Source: Sphingobium fuliginis (GTDB lineage Bacteria > Pseudomonadota > Alphaproteobacteria > Sphingomonadales > Sphingomonadaceae). From it: a stretch of DNA of 64,000 bases. The first letter of the stretch is position 1, and each line of letters starts with the position of its first letter. Made by a program: the position numbers and the translations under genes. The stretch is taken from assembly GCF_004152845.1 (NCBI RefSeq), contig NZ_SEON01000011.1:1-64000 (forward strand), written 5' to 3'. The notes under the pieces were generated by a model. It was not told the DNA's origin, did not search any database, and was given only the letters and a program-made list of their open reading frames with translations. Below are positions 20,352-31,068 of this stretch, piece by piece.

Positions 20352-21134
20352 ATGCTTCTCGCGATCGACGCGGGTAACACCAATGTGGTTTTTGCGCTGC
20401 TCGAAGGGCGGGAGATTCGCGCCCGCTGGCGGATCGCGACCGATCCGCGGCGCACCGCCGACGAATATGCGGTATGGCTGAACCAGCTCCTGATGCTGGA
20501 GGGCTATAAGATTGCCGATGTGGAGGCGGTCATCATCGCGACCGTCGTGCCGCGCGCGCTGCACAATCTTCAGGTGCTGGCCGATAAATATTTCAGGACG
20601 ACCGCGCTCATCGCCGGTCAGGCGCCGGTGGAGTGGGGCATCGAACTCGACGTGGCCGAACCGGCCTCGGTCGGAGCGGACCGGGTTGTAAACGCCATCG
20701 GCGCGCACCATCTCTATCGCGAGGATTTGATCGTCATCGATTTTGGTACGGCGACGACCTTCGACGTCATCGACTATCACGGCGCTTACAAGGGCGGCAT
20801 CATCGCGCCGGGCATCAACCTGTCGCTGGATGCGCTGGTCGCGGCGGCGGCGAAGCTGCCCAAGATCGCGATTGCGCCGCCGGAGAACCGGTCGGTTATC
20901 GGCCGCACCACCGAAGCGCAGATGCATATCGGCGTCTTCTGGGGCTATGTGGCGATGATGGAGGGGCTGGTCGCCCGCATACGTGCGGAAATCGGCCGTC
21001 CCGCCAAGGTGATTGCAACGGGGGGCCTGGCGGTCCTCTTCGACGACAATAGCGATATTTTCGATGCGATCGCGCCCGATCTCACGATCCAGGGCCTCGC
21101 ATTGCTGTATGAACGGAGTTTGAAAACAGAATGA
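20352..21134 (+). CDS. coaX: Type III pantothenate kinase
   Basis: A 260-aa ASKHA-fold kinase for the first step of coenzyme A synthesis. The phosphate-binding motif [13 protein letters not shown] is at the N-terminus, [11 protein letters not shown] near residue 110, and [13 protein letters not shown] near 130. These are the type III signatures. A coaX gene downstream of birA and before rnj is a common alphaproteobacterial order. The stop overlaps the rnj start. Confidence 0.93.
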   Translation: MLLAIDAGNTNVVFALLEGREIRARWRIATDPRRTADEYAVWLNQLLMLEGYKIADVEAVIIATVVPRALHNLQVLADKYFRTTALIAGQAPVEWGIELDVAEPASVGADRVVNAIGAHHLYREDLIVIDFGTATTFDVIDYHGAYKGGIIAPGINLSLDALVAAAAKLPKIAIAPPENRSVIGRTTEAQMHIGVFWGYVAMMEGLVARIRAEIGRPAKVIATGGLAVLFDDNSDIFDAIAPDLTIQGLALLYERSLKTE

Positions 21135-22768
21135 TACCCGGAAATGAGCTGATCTTCCTGGCCCTTGGCGGCTCGGGGGAGATCGGCATGAATGTCAATC
21201 TCTACGGTTGCCAGGGCAAATGGGTGATGGTCGACTTGGGCCTGACCTTTGCCGATCCCGCCTATCCCGGCGTGGAGCTGGTGCTGCCGGACCTGAGCTT
21301 CATCGAGGATCGCAAGGACGATCTGCTGGGCATCGTGCTGACCCACGGGCATGAGGACCATATCGGCGCCATTCCCTATCTCGCGGCCGATCTGGGCGTG
21401 CCGCTCTATGCGACGCCCTTCACCGCGGGGCTGATCCGGCTGAAGCTGGAGGAAGAGGGGCTGACCCAGGATGTCGAGCTCAACGTGATCGACAATGAGG
21501 GCAGCTTCGCCCTGGGGCCCTTCGGTTTCCGCTATGTGCCGCTGGCGCATTCGATTCCCGAAGGCAATGCGGTGCTGATCGACACGCCCTATGGCAAAAT
21601 CTTCCATACCGGCGACTGGAAGCTGGACGAAACGCCGCTGCTGGGCCAGCCCTCCACGCCCGAGGAACTGGCGGCCATTGGCGACGAGGGGGTGCTGGCG
21701 CTGGTGTGCGACAGCACCAACGTCTTCAATCCCGAAGCCAGCGGCTCCGAAGGCGATGTGCGCGTGGGGCTTATGCAGACCATCGAGGGCGCTAAAGGGC
21801 GCGTGCTGGTCACGACCTTCGCGTCCAATGCCGCGCGGTTGCAGACCTTGGGGGAGGTTGCCAATGCCATGGGGCGCAAGCTCTGCGTGGCGGGGCGGTC
21901 GCTCGACCGGATCATCTCGACGGCGCGGACGGCGGGTTATCTCAGGGATTTCCCGCCGACCGTCGATTGGGACGATGCGATGGCCTTGCCGCATAATGAG
22001 GTGATGATCATCGCCACTGGCGGGCAGGGGGAGGCGCGGGCCGCCTTGTCGCGCATCGCCTTCGACAGCCACCCCATCAAGTTGGACGAGGGCGATCTGG
22101 TCGTCTTCTCCTCGAAGCAGATTCCGGGCAATGAGATCGCCATCGGCCGCATCCAGAACGCACTGGCGGCCAAGGGCGTGCTGATGGTGACGGATCGTCA
22201 GGCGGAGGTGCATGTTTCCGGCCATCCGGGTCGTCCCGAGTTGGAAGCCATGTATCGCTGGGTACGGCCGCAAATCCTGCTGCCGGTCCATGGCGAGCGG
22301 CGGCATATGGCCGAGCAGGCGCGGCTGGGTCTGGCGAGCGGCGTTCCCCATGCGGTGGTGCAGTCCAATGGCGATGTGCTGCGGCTGGCGCCCAACGGGC
22401 CGGAGGTCATCGGCAACGAAACGACGGGACGGCTGGTGCTGGATGGCGACGTCATCCTGCCCGCTGACGGAGCGACGATGAACGAGCGGCGCAAGGTTGC
22501 GCTGCATGGCCAGATCAGCGTCGCGGTGGCGCTGGACGGCAAGGGCAGGGTGATCGGTTCCCCCGCCTTGCGCACCCAGGGCGTGCCGGTGGAAGAGGAC
22601 AAGGCCGCCTTTCTGGAGGAGGCGGCCGAGGAGGCTGCGGGCGCTGTACCCAAAGGATCGCAGGAGGAAGAGGCGCTGCGTGAACGGGTCAGGCTGGCGG
22701 TACGGCGCACGGCCACCCGCTGGACGGGCAAGAAGCCGGTGGTGGACGTGCTGCTCATTCGCGCCTAA
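21131..22768 (+). CDS. rnj: Ribonuclease J
   Basis: A 545-aa metallo-beta-lactamase/beta-CASP nuclease that acts in RNA processing and decay with 5'-3' exo- and endonuclease activity. The zinc motif [10 protein letters not shown] is present near residue 75, as are [17 protein letters not shown] and the beta-CASP segments [11 protein letters not shown] and [12 protein letters not shown]. Length agrees with the alphaproteobacterial RNase J. The ATG at 21131 overlaps the coaX stop. Confidence 0.94.
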   Translation: MIPGNELIFLALGGSGEIGMNVNLYGCQGKWVMVDLGLTFADPAYPGVELVLPDLSFIEDRKDDLLGIVLTHGHEDHIGAIPYLAADLGVPLYATPFTAGLIRLKLEEEGLTQDVELNVIDNEGSFALGPFGFRYVPLAHSIPEGNAVLIDTPYGKIFHTGDWKLDETPLLGQPSTPEELAAIGDEGVLALVCDSTNVFNPEASGSEGDVRVGLMQTIEGAKGRVLVTTFASNAARLQTLGEVANAMGRKLCVAGRSLDRIISTARTAGYLRDFPPTVDWDDAMALPHNEVMIIATGGQGEARAALSRIAFDSHPIKLDEGDLVVFSSKQIPGNEIAIGRIQNALAAKGVLMVTDRQAEVHVSGHPGRPELEAMYRWVRPQILLPVHGERRHMAEQARLGLASGVPHAVVQSNGDVLRLAPNGPEVIGNETTGRLVLDGDVILPADGATMNERRKVALHGQISVAVALDGKGRVIGSPALRTQGVPVEEDKAAFLEEAAEEAAGAVPKGSQEEEALRERVRLAVRRTATRWTGKKPVVDVLLIRA

Positions 22769-22779
22769 GCCCTTTGCGC

Positions 22780-23040
22780 ATGAATTGGTATGCGATCTTT
22801 GCCATTTACGTGCTGTTCTGGGTGATCAGCGCCTTCATCGTGCTGCCCTTCGGCATTCGCACGCCCGATGAAACGGGCGAGGCGCTGCGGCCGGGGCAGG
22901 CGGACAGCGCGCCCAGCAATTTTCGTCCGGGCGTCGTTGCCCTTCGGGCGACGGTCCTGTCGGCGGTTCTGTTCGGCCTCTATTATGCCAATTATGTGGA
23001 AGGCTGGATCACGCTGGAGCGGTTGACGCATATCGGCTGA
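22780..23040 (+). CDS. DUF1467 family membrane protein
   Basis: An 86-aa protein with two predicted helices (residues 3-23 and about 52-72). The motif LPFGIRTPDE after the first helix is the mark of the DUF1467 family, which is restricted to alphaproteobacteria and has no assigned function. ATG 22780 was chosen over the in-frame TTG six bases upstream. It lies 11 bases after rnj and probably ends the nuo-birA-coaX-rnj transcription unit. Confidence 0.85.
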   Translation: MNWYAIFAIYVLFWVISAFIVLPFGIRTPDETGEALRPGQADSAPSNFRPGVVALRATVLSAVLFGLYYANYVEGWITLERLTHIG

Positions 23041-23299
23041 GTGTCTGGCCGGAACCGACGGGCAACGCTGTTGCGTAAGCTTGAGTAGGGGCTTCACGAC
23101 AGAGTTTTGACGTTCGCCCCAGGCCGCATCATGCTCCTGCGAAGGCACTCGAACGAGGCGCGCGACTCGTTTCGACGCAGCGTACTTCAATATGTGGGCA
23201 CCGGAGGCGCAGAAAGCCGCCATTTGCAGCCCGTCATGGGCCGAATCCCCGCATATTCTGGGCGGGCGAGCCCTCGGGCAGGCTCCGCAGCGAGATGGC
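23041..23299. other. Intergenic region, no gene seen
   Basis: About 260 bases between the DUF1467 gene and the convergent GNAT gene. A short inverted repeat, GCAAC-GCT-GTTGC, lies at about 23062-23074 and could be a transcript-end structure, although no T run follows. Otherwise I recognise nothing. Short frames here are not supported by codon pattern or a ribosome-binding site. Confidence 0.5.
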
Positions 23300-23980
23300 T
23301 CAGATCCGGGCGACCACCATCATGTGCATCCGCGCCCTTATCCGAAAGCCGAGCGTTTCGTAGAGCGCCACCGTCGCCTCATGTGCGGCATAGGCATGCA
23401 GGAACGGCATTTCTCCGCGTTCCAGCATGGCCCTGGCAACGATCTGCATCAGACCCTTCGCATAGCCCCGCCCGCGATGGTCGGGATGAGTGCAGACGCC
23501 GCTGACCTCGGCAAAGCCCGGCATACGCATCCGCTCTCCCGCCATGGCGATCAGCCTGCCCCGCTCCTTGATGCCGATGAAGCGACCGAGCCGATGGGTC
23601 AGCGGCAGGAAGGGACCAGGCTTCGTCATCAATGCAAGAGCACGCATTTCCGTCGCATCATCATCTGTCAGCACGACGGGTTCCAAGGACGGCGCATCGC
23701 CCGGAATCTCCTCCGCCACCATCTGCGCCAGCATCGCTTCGCGGACCAGGCGCGTGCCGGCCGGCGGCGTTTGCGCATCGGGTTCGACGATCCACAGCTC
23801 CCCCTGTTCGGGCACAAGCGCAGCCAACGCCGATCGCGCCGCCGGACTGCCGTCCGCCGCAGCGGCAAAGGGCCCGTAGCGAGGATCGATCCGCAGCGCG
23901 AGCGCATCCCCTTCGGCCAAGGGCTTCCAGCCGCTGTTGAGGGCGTTCCAGACCGGGCGATGCAGAGGATGATATGACAC
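23300..23980 (-). CDS. GNAT family N-acetyltransferase
   Basis: A 226-aa protein whose C-terminal half is a GNAT domain. The acetyl-CoA-binding motif A is seen as SGVCTHPDHRGRGYAKGLM near residue 155, followed by motif B with FLHAYAAHEATVALYETLGF. The N-terminal half resembles the FR47-like subgroup. The substrate cannot be told from the sequence. It is divergent from the GGDEF-EAL gene and stands alone. Confidence 0.85.
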   Translation of the reverse strand: MSYHPLHRPVWNALNSGWKPLAEGDALALRIDPRYGPFAAAADGSPAARSALAALVPEQGELWIVEPDAQTPPAGTRLVREAMLAQMVAEEIPGDAPSLEPVVLTDDDATEMRALALMTKPGPFLPLTHRLGRFIGIKERGRLIAMAGERMRMPGFAEVSGVCTHPDHRGRGYAKGLMQIVARAMLERGEMPFLHAYAAHEATVALYETLGFRIRARMHMMVVARI

Positions 23981-24150
23981 GATGACGCTATTTTCCGGCT
24001 ACGATCGGGGAAAGCAAGCCCCTCTTGCCCTGCCTTGCGAGCATAGGTCGCGATGGCCGGTCGATTCCGTAACAATCCGCTAATTCCCGCTTCTTTTGGA
24101 CGGCGCGATTTACCAAATGGAAATCATGTTTCGGCAATGGTGGCGATGAC

Positions 24151-26139
24151 GTGTCACGCCCTGAACGAAACTTGCTCGCATCCCTGCGAGGGCGCATGAC
24201 GCCGGACACCCAGCAAAGCGCTGAAGTGCAGGCGAATCTCGTCAAATCCCTTTATGCCTCTCCCGCCTCGCTGATGATCGGTGCGGTTGCCGGCGGCGCG
24301 CTGGGGCTGGTGATCGCATGGCATGCGCGGCTACCCGCCATCACCGCGATTGCGGTCCTGATCTGTCTCGTCGGGCTCAGCCGGTCGATCTCGGCCGTTT
24401 ATTTCGAGCGGCAGCTTGCCCATCAGAACGGTGTAACCCAGCCTATTTGGGGACTGGCTTATGAATTGGGTGCCTGGGCCTATGCCGCGCTCCTCGGAAT
24501 ATTGACCTTCGCGACTCTCCTGCTTTCGGAGGACGCGACGCTCCACGTATTGGCCGTTTGCCTGGTGGCGTCCTATTCCGGCGGTATTTCAGGTCGTAAT
24601 GCTGGCCGCATTCACGTCGCGGTGGGACAGACATGTCTATCCCTGCTGCCTACCTCGCTGGGCCTCGTCCTCGCGGGTGGACTGAGTTATACGGTTCTGG
24701 GAATTCTCTGCTTCCTGATGATCTTCGCCATGGCGGACATTACCAAGACGACGCATCGCATCGTTCTGGAGGCATTGCAGGGCAAATATGAAAAGACGCA
24801 GCTCGCCACCAAGTTTGAGCGTTTGGCCCGCTTCGACAGCCTGACGGGTGTCGAAAACCGCATGGCGATGCAGATGCGGCTGCGCGAGATGTTCGATGGA
24901 CGACGATCCGATCAGGATCCGATGGCGGTGTTCTGGATGGATCTGGACCGCTTCAAGGAAATCAACGACTCCCTGGGACATATGATCGGCGACCAGCTTC
25001 TATGCAGGGTCGCTGAAAGGCTGTCTCGCGCGCTGGATGGGCGCGGCCATGTCGCGCGATTCGGAGGAGATGAGTTCGTGCTGATCTGCCCCGGCGCCAG
25101 CCGGGCCGAAGCGGAGCGGATCGCGGACGATGTAATGGCCGAATTCACGCATGATTTCGACGTCGGCGGCTATAGTCTCGGCGTGACCGCGTCCATGGGG
25201 ATCGCGGTTGCGCCGGGGGACGGACAGGACAGCGACGAACTGCTCCAGCATGCCGACATGGCGCTGTATCAGGCGAAGCATGCGGGCCGAAACCGCCATG
25301 CGCAATTCGCCTGGTCGATGAAGGAGCGGCAGAACCGCACCTACGATCTGGAAATGGGCCTGCGCGGCGCCATGGCGAATAATGAGCTGGTGCTGCACTA
25401 CCAGCCGATCTTCGACACGAAAACCGGCAAGATCACGATTTGCGAGGCCCTGATGCGATGGGATCATCCGACGCTCGGCCGCATTTCCCCTGCGGAGTTC
25501 ATCCCCATCGCGGAGAGCTGCTCGATGATCGAACCGATCACGGCCTGGGCGCTGGAGCAGGCCTGCCAGGATGCGATGGAATGGGATGAGAATGTCCGCG
25601 TCGCGGTCAATATCTCCCCGGTGTTGATCAAGAGCGACAGCCTTCCCCGCGCGGTCATCGCGGCGCTGATGCAATCAGGACTGAGGGCGCGTCGGCTGGA
25701 ACTGGAGGTGACCGAGTCGATCTTCCTGGAGGATAGCGGCCGGACCAACCTGATCCTGTCCGATCTCCAGCGGATCGGCCTGCGACTGGCGCTGGACGAT
25801 TTCGGGACCGGCTATTCCTCGCTGGGTTATCTGCGCGACTATGCCTTCGACACGATCAAGGTCGACCAGAGCTTCATGCGTGGCGTCGAGGAGAATTCAC
25901 GCCACAGGGCGATTGCCCAGTCGGTCGCCTATCTGGCCCACGCCCTGGATGTCGAAACCGTGGCGGAGGGGATTGAAACCGACGATCAACTGCGTTGCGC
26001 CCGCGAAATGGGCTTCACCAATGTGCAGGGTTTCGTGCTTAGCCGGCCAGTCCCTGCGGTGCAGGTGTTGGAGATGATGCGGCAGATGGATGACGATAGC
26101 GGCAGCGTCGCCATGCTCCAGGACCGGCGGCGCGCCTGA
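24151..26139 (+). CDS. Membrane-bound GGDEF-EAL c-di-GMP enzyme
   Basis: A 662-aa protein with three parts. The N-terminal 205 residues form about six transmembrane helices (near 39-57, 61-80, 104-126, 132-148, 156-176, 180-200) that match no sensor family I can name. A GGDEF domain follows with an intact active site, ARFGGDEFVL. The C-terminal EAL domain keeps CEALMRWDHP, ELEVTESIF, LALDDFGTGYSSL and VAEGIE, so both cyclase and phosphodiesterase catalytic motifs look complete. An RALD upstream of GGDEF is too far away to be a standard inhibitory I-site. Start is GTG 24151. The gene ends two bases from the convergent RpfF-like gene, which makes a functional link through DSF-type signalling worth testing. 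Confidence 0.92.
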   Translation: MSRPERNLLASLRGRMTPDTQQSAEVQANLVKSLYASPASLMIGAVAGGALGLVIAWHARLPAITAIAVLICLVGLSRSISAVYFERQLAHQNGVTQPIWGLAYELGAWAYAALLGILTFATLLLSEDATLHVLAVCLVASYSGGISGRNAGRIHVAVGQTCLSLLPTSLGLVLAGGLSYTVLGILCFLMIFAMADITKTTHRIVLEALQGKYEKTQLATKFERLARFDSLTGVENRMAMQMRLREMFDGRRSDQDPMAVFWMDLDRFKEINDSLGHMIGDQLLCRVAERLSRALDGRGHVARFGGDEFVLICPGASRAEAERIADDVMAEFTHDFDVGGYSLGVTASMGIAVAPGDGQDSDELLQHADMALYQAKHAGRNRHAQFAWSMKERQNRTYDLEMGLRGAMANNELVLHYQPIFDTKTGKITICEALMRWDHPTLGRISPAEFIPIAESCSMIEPITAWALEQACQDAMEWDENVRVAVNISPVLIKSDSLPRAVIAALMQSGLRARRLELEVTESIFLEDSGRTNLILSDLQRIGLRLALDDFGTGYSSLGYLRDYAFDTIKVDQSFMRGVEENSRHRAIAQSVAYLAHALDVETVAEGIETDDQLRCAREMGFTNVQGFVLSRPVPAVQVLEMMRQMDDDSGSVAMLQDRRRA

Positions 26140-26141
26140 TC

Positions 26142-27098
26142 CTATCTATGCAGGCGGGTTTGGGCCGAGGCCAGGCGGCGCATCATCCGCACGTCCTTCA
26201 GATCGAGCTTGAGTGCAGTGGCCGCCCAATTCTCGACGATGTCCTTCAGTTCCTCATACTCCAGCGGATCGACGCGTCGGCCTGCCTGGAACACCCCGAC
26301 ATGACCGGCATGATGGGGCAGGCTGGCCGCGATATAGTCGCGGACGGCCTGCTCACCCTCGCCATCCTCCACCAGCGTGTGGATAATGCCCATGTCGTGC
26401 ATCTCCTGCGCGGTATAGACCTTGCCGGACAGGATCATCCGTTCGGCCGCCAGCCGACCCAGCTTGCGCGCGAGGATGGAATAAGCCCCCATGCCGGGGA
26501 AAAGGCCGAACAGCATTTCGGGCAGACCGAAGCGCGCACTGCGTTCGGCAATCACGACATCGAAGCAGAGCAAGGCTTCGAAGCCGCCACCCAACGCATC
26601 GCCCTGTGCCAGCGCAATGGAAATAACGGGAAGGTCGCCATTGCGCCAGGTGCGATGAACCACGTCGATACAGGCATGGCCATAGTCGACAAGACCGGGC
26701 AGGTCGCCACGCTCGATGCAGCCGGCGAACAGTTCCAGATCGCCGCCCAGGTTGAAAACGCCGGGAAAACGCGATCCGGCCACCATATATTTGACCGGCA
26801 GCTTGCCCGCATCGAACAGTCGCTTGGTCTCCACATACCAATAGCGGACGTCACGCAACATGGCGGGGCTGAAATTCGGTCGATTCGATGGCGTCATGAA
26901 CGCCCAGAGCGTAGCGGCATCCGCCTCCCAGCTTATGTCGATCTGGCCGAGGTCGAACATGGTCGAGGTGCCGACGTCCGGCGTCGAGGCCATGCTTTCC
27001 GTAACGGCAGCCACGACATCCTCCTCCGCCGGAAGAGGGGCGGGAGTCAGATCGTCCATATGTTCACGGCCGGAATTAAATCGTCCGGAATCAACCAT
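26142..27098 (-). CDS. RpfF-like crotonase (putative DSF-family signal synthase)
   Basis: A 318-aa crotonase-superfamily protein that resembles RpfF, the enzyme making cis-2-unsaturated fatty acid (DSF) signals, more than it does ordinary enoyl-CoA hydratases. Matching segments are VFNLGGDLELF, ALAQGDALGGGFEALL and FGLPEMLFGLFPGMGAYS. The two glutamates that correspond to RpfF Glu141 and Glu161 are both present, 20 residues apart as in RpfF (Glu174 and Glu194 from this start). ATG 27098 is preferred because GGGGG lies six bases upstream; ATGs at 27155 and 27059 are alternatives. The substrate is not provable from sequence, and a housekeeping hydratase or thioesterase role remains possible. 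Confidence 0.75.
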   Translation of the reverse strand: MVDSGRFNSGREHMDDLTPAPLPAEEDVVAAVTESMASTPDVGTSTMFDLGQIDISWEADAATLWAFMTPSNRPNFSPAMLRDVRYWYVETKRLFDAGKLPVKYMVAGSRFPGVFNLGGDLELFAGCIERGDLPGLVDYGHACIDVVHRTWRNGDLPVISIALAQGDALGGGFEALLCFDVVIAERSARFGLPEMLFGLFPGMGAYSILARKLGRLAAERMILSGKVYTAQEMHDMGIIHTLVEDGEGEQAVRDYIAASLPHHAGHVGVFQAGRRVDPLEYEELKDIVENWAATALKLDLKDVRMMRRLASAQTRLHR

Positions 27099-27336
27099 CT
27101 GAGCCCCCAAACTGCAACAGATGTTAAGCAGAACAGGGTTGCCGCGCTTATGCAATCGCGCCGAAAGCTATTGCCCCGCAATTAACCATTTTTAACAGCA
27201 ACTGTTGCAGGGATGTCGCCTAAAAACTGGCCAATCGCGGAGTTTTGTTGTATTTATGCAACAAATAGCTTCTTTGAAAACTTGTCGCAAATCGGGCGCA
27301 GGCCTTTGTTAACCTTTATTAATTACGATCATCGCC
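27099..27336. promoter_or_regulatory. AT-rich intergenic region with TGCAAC inverted repeats
   Basis: About 240 bases, clearly more AT-rich than the neighbouring genes. It contains the palindrome GCAACTGTTGC (27198-27208), an inverted repeat TTGTTG-TATTTATG-CAACAA (27245-27264) and a further TGCAACA (27113-27119). The shared TGCAAC core suggests a regulator binding site controlling the RpfF-like gene (minus strand), the small ORF (plus strand) or both. No known operator was recognised. Confidence 0.4.
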
Positions 27337-28700
<1,364 letters not shown>

Positions 28701-28721
28701 GGGGGTAAGCTCCCCGAACGC

Positions 28722-30332
28722 CTATTCCAGCACCGTAATGACGATCGCATAGTCGCCCGTCTCCGGATCATGGTCCAGCGGTGCGCGCAACTGGCGTGAC
28801 AGGCCGGTGAGCACCCGTCCGTAGCGCTCCTCCAGCCGGGCAGTCATGTCCGGCGATCCGCGCAGCGCCGGCGAGAGGATGTGGAGCACCGCCCGGTCGG
28901 TGCGGCCCGGTTCCAGTTGCACGGAGATCCGCATCGCCGTGCGCGGATTGGACAGCATGGCAAGTTCCACCAGCTCGGTCAGCAGGAAGGCGATGGGCAC
29001 GGCGACGTCCTGGCTGATGTGCAGATTGTCGCTGTCGATCTGAATGGCGAAGCGGCGCGCCTCGGCCGGGGCGGTGCCGCGCAGGCTGGCCGACAGTTCG
29101 CTGATCAGCGACCGCACGCCGACGCCGCGATGTTCCTCCAACTCGGCATAATGGTTGCGGTGGACGACCGACAGCGCATCGACCCGCCGCTGGATAGTCG
29201 CATAGGCCTCGACCGCTTCGGCGTCATGGGCGGATCGCGCGTGCAGGTTGATCAGGCTCGCAATGATCTGGAGGTTGTTCTTGACCCGGTGATGGACCTC
29301 CCGCGTCAGCTTTCGCTGGGTTTCCAGGCCCTCCGCCATCTCCGCTTCATGGGTGGCGACATCCTCGCTGATTTCGCGGAAGGTGTCGCCCAGCGCCACG
29401 ATCTCCTGCGCCGGGGTGCGGATGCGGCGCATCGGTTCCAGCACCTGACCGGGTTCATAGGCCGCCACCGTGCGGCGCAGCAGCACCAGCGGCCGGATCA
29501 GAAGGCGGTTGACGACGAACCAGCCAATGGCCGCCGCGGCGAACCACATGACCAGCGGCAGGAACAGCGACAACATGCGCGCGATCGTGACCGGGGGATC
29601 GCGCACCGTCATGGTGAGGACGATGTCAGGCGGGTCGAGCCGGGCGGAAAGCGTGGTGCTATGCCCGCCCGAAAGGCCGGCCGGACGGGTGATGAGCAGG
29701 CTGCGGCCGCCCTCATTCAAGGTGATCTGCCGGTTCTGCAACGTGCCCGCCGGGTTGGTCATCGCCTCCAGATAGCCGCGCGGATAATAAGCGATGGCGA
29801 CCACCGCGCCGTTGGCGCTCCGCGCCCGGCTGATGAGATAGGGCGAATCCGTCAACAACTGCGCGGCGGCATCGCCGAAACGTTCCGACCGGGGAAGGCC
29901 CGGCGGTTCAGGCAGGGTGGAACCGCAAAGCCGCCGGCCCGAGCGGTCGTAGATATAATAGCGGCCGCCGCCACGGTCGTGAGAGGTCAGGAAGGCCGAA
30001 AGGCGCGCGCACATCGCCGGATCGGGGCCGGATGTCGCAAAGGCATTGGCCGTCAGCATCAGCGCCGTTCGGTCGGACGCGAGATCGGCGGACAATTTGC
30101 GCGCACTTTGCGTTACCGCCACGCGCAGCAGCGCTTCCTTTTCCAGGTCGGTGGTGCGGATCGCCTGAAGCGAAGCGACCAAGGCGATCAGGCCTAGCGG
30201 CAGCAGGGCCAGCGTCAGGATGAGGAACATCTTGACGCCGGTGGAATGGGAAACCGCGTTCAATCTCTGAATGAAGGAAGCGGCCGGGGGAGGCATGCCT
30301 TCGGCCGGCGGCGGTGGGGATATTCTGTCCAT
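28722..30332 (-). CDS. phyP: PhyP-like sensor histidine kinase homologue of the stress locus
   Basis: A 536-aa membrane protein. Helix 1 is at about residues 35-55, a periplasmic sensor domain spans 56-250, helix 2 is at 253-272, then HAMP, and then a HisKA_2 dimerisation domain with REVHHRVKNNLQ (His348 is the likely phospho-site). The ATP-binding half looks degenerate: the N-box reads ELVELAM, with Leu where the conserved Asn should be, and no clear DxG or GLG box follows. This fits PhyP, which acts as a PhyR phosphatase and negative regulator of the general stress response in Sphingomonas, rather than a kinase. It lies downstream of nepR on the same strand and close to phyR. The symbol is by position and architecture. 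Confidence 0.7.
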   Translation of the reverse strand: MDRISPPPPAEGMPPPAASFIQRLNAVSHSTGVKMFLILTLALLPLGLIALVASLQAIRTTDLEKEALLRVAVTQSARKLSADLASDRTALMLTANAFATSGPDPAMCARLSAFLTSHDRGGGRYYIYDRSGRRLCGSTLPEPPGLPRSERFGDAAAQLLTDSPYLISRARSANGAVVAIAYYPRGYLEAMTNPAGTLQNRQITLNEGGRSLLITRPAGLSGGHSTTLSARLDPPDIVLTMTVRDPPVTIARMLSLFLPLVMWFAAAAIGWFVVNRLLIRPLVLLRRTVAAYEPGQVLEPMRRIRTPAQEIVALGDTFREISEDVATHEAEMAEGLETQRKLTREVHHRVKNNLQIIASLINLHARSAHDAEAVEAYATIQRRVDALSVVHRNHYAELEEHRGVGVRSLISELSASLRGTAPAEARRFAIQIDSDNLHISQDVAVPIAFLLTELVELAMLSNPRTAMRISVQLEPGRTDRAVLHILSPALRGSPDMTARLEERYGRVLTGLSRQLRAPLDHDPETGDYAIVITVLE

Positions 30333-30460
30333 TTACCTGACGCTGAACATCGAACGCCGATTCTTCGGGGAGAGCGTCGCTCGCCGGCCGGATTTTACCA
30401 GATGCGCCATGTCCCCTCCGCTTGTTTCCGGCTCCCCCCGGTCCGGCCGATCAGGGAGAG

Positions 30461-30715
30461 TCAGTCGAGCTTGCTGAGAAGGTCAAGCATTTCCGCGGGA
30501 ATATCCTCGTCAACCGCGCGCTGATAGACGGATCGCAGGGCATTAGCGACCTGGCCGTCGTCCTTCGCGGCCGATGTGCGTTTCTTGCGGGCGACACTGC
30601 CCTTCACGCCAGAATCCGGAGTGTTGGTGCCGACATCTTTCTTGTCCCCTCCCGTCACATCCCGTTCCGTCGTTGAAGCAACCAAAACACGCCCCTCTGC
30701 AGCCATCAATGTCAT
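30461..30715 (-). CDS. nepR: Anti-sigma factor NepR
   Basis: An 84-aa cytoplasmic protein. The C-terminal half carries the NepR signature: ANALRSVYQRAVDEDIPAEM followed by LDLLSKLD. The N-terminal half is basic and disordered. NepR holds the sigma factor EcfG inactive until phosphorylated PhyR sequesters it. Here nepR is on the opposite strand from ecfG and phyR and precedes the phyP-like gene, whereas nepR and ecfG often form one operon in other alphaproteobacteria. The ATG at 30715 gives the longest form; the in-frame ATG three codons later is also possible. Confidence 0.88.
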   Translation of the reverse strand: MTLMAAEGRVLVASTTERDVTGGDKKDVGTNTPDSGVKGSVARKKRTSAAKDDGQVANALRSVYQRAVDEDIPAEMLDLLSKLD

Positions 30716-31068
30716 GCCAGCCTGCTCTTTTTGCGGCTTTCCCCTATGACGTCAATTCGGCGTCAGGGAAATCAAAACACAAAATTCCAAAGATTTTCGA
30801 AAAAACCGAACGGCAGTGAAACAAATCCGTTGGTCGTTGGTTCCCTTGGCGAAGCATTTTTTGCCCGCCGCACGAGGTCGGTGGCGAGAATGGAAGGCGA
30901 CGCGGGCGGTCATGCCCGAAGCATTTCCATTCTGAAAGGGGGTAAGGGGGCTTGCCACATCGGCATCGTCCATCCATCCTCCCATTCCGGCGAATGTTTC
31001 GGCATTTTGGTTAAGGCGTGGCTTTAACATAGGACAAGGCGCCCGATGGGCTGGGAGAATTTTTACAG
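30716..31068. other. Divergent intergenic region between nepR and phyR
   Basis: About 350 bases separate nepR (minus) and phyR (plus). Apart from the EcfG-type candidate pointing to nepR, I see no GGAAC element directed toward phyR. The part next to nepR (30770-30830) is AT-rich. A short frame on either strand is not convincing. The ribosome-binding site of phyR is GGGAG at about 31051-31055. Confidence 0.5.
30820..30844 (-). promoter_or_regulatory. EcfG-type promoter candidate for nepR
   Basis: On the minus strand GGAAC (30844-30840) is followed after exactly 16 bases by TGTT (30823-30820). The consensus for EcfG-dependent promoters is GGAAC-N16/17-CGTT, so one position of the -10 element differs. 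It lies about 105 bases upstream of the nepR start and points toward it. Induction of the anti-sigma factor by its own sigma factor would give the usual negative feedback. Confidence 0.55.

Noticed and set aside
23041-23080. GGAAC at about 23051 as an EcfG promoter
   Set aside because: No CGTT at a 16- or 17-base spacing; the only GTT-like match is about 13 bases away, and no gene follows in the right direction.
24990-25090. RALD before GGDEF as a c-di-GMP inhibitory I-site
   Set aside because: In standard I-sites RxxD is five residues before the GG; here eight residues intervene, so feedback inhibition is not supported.
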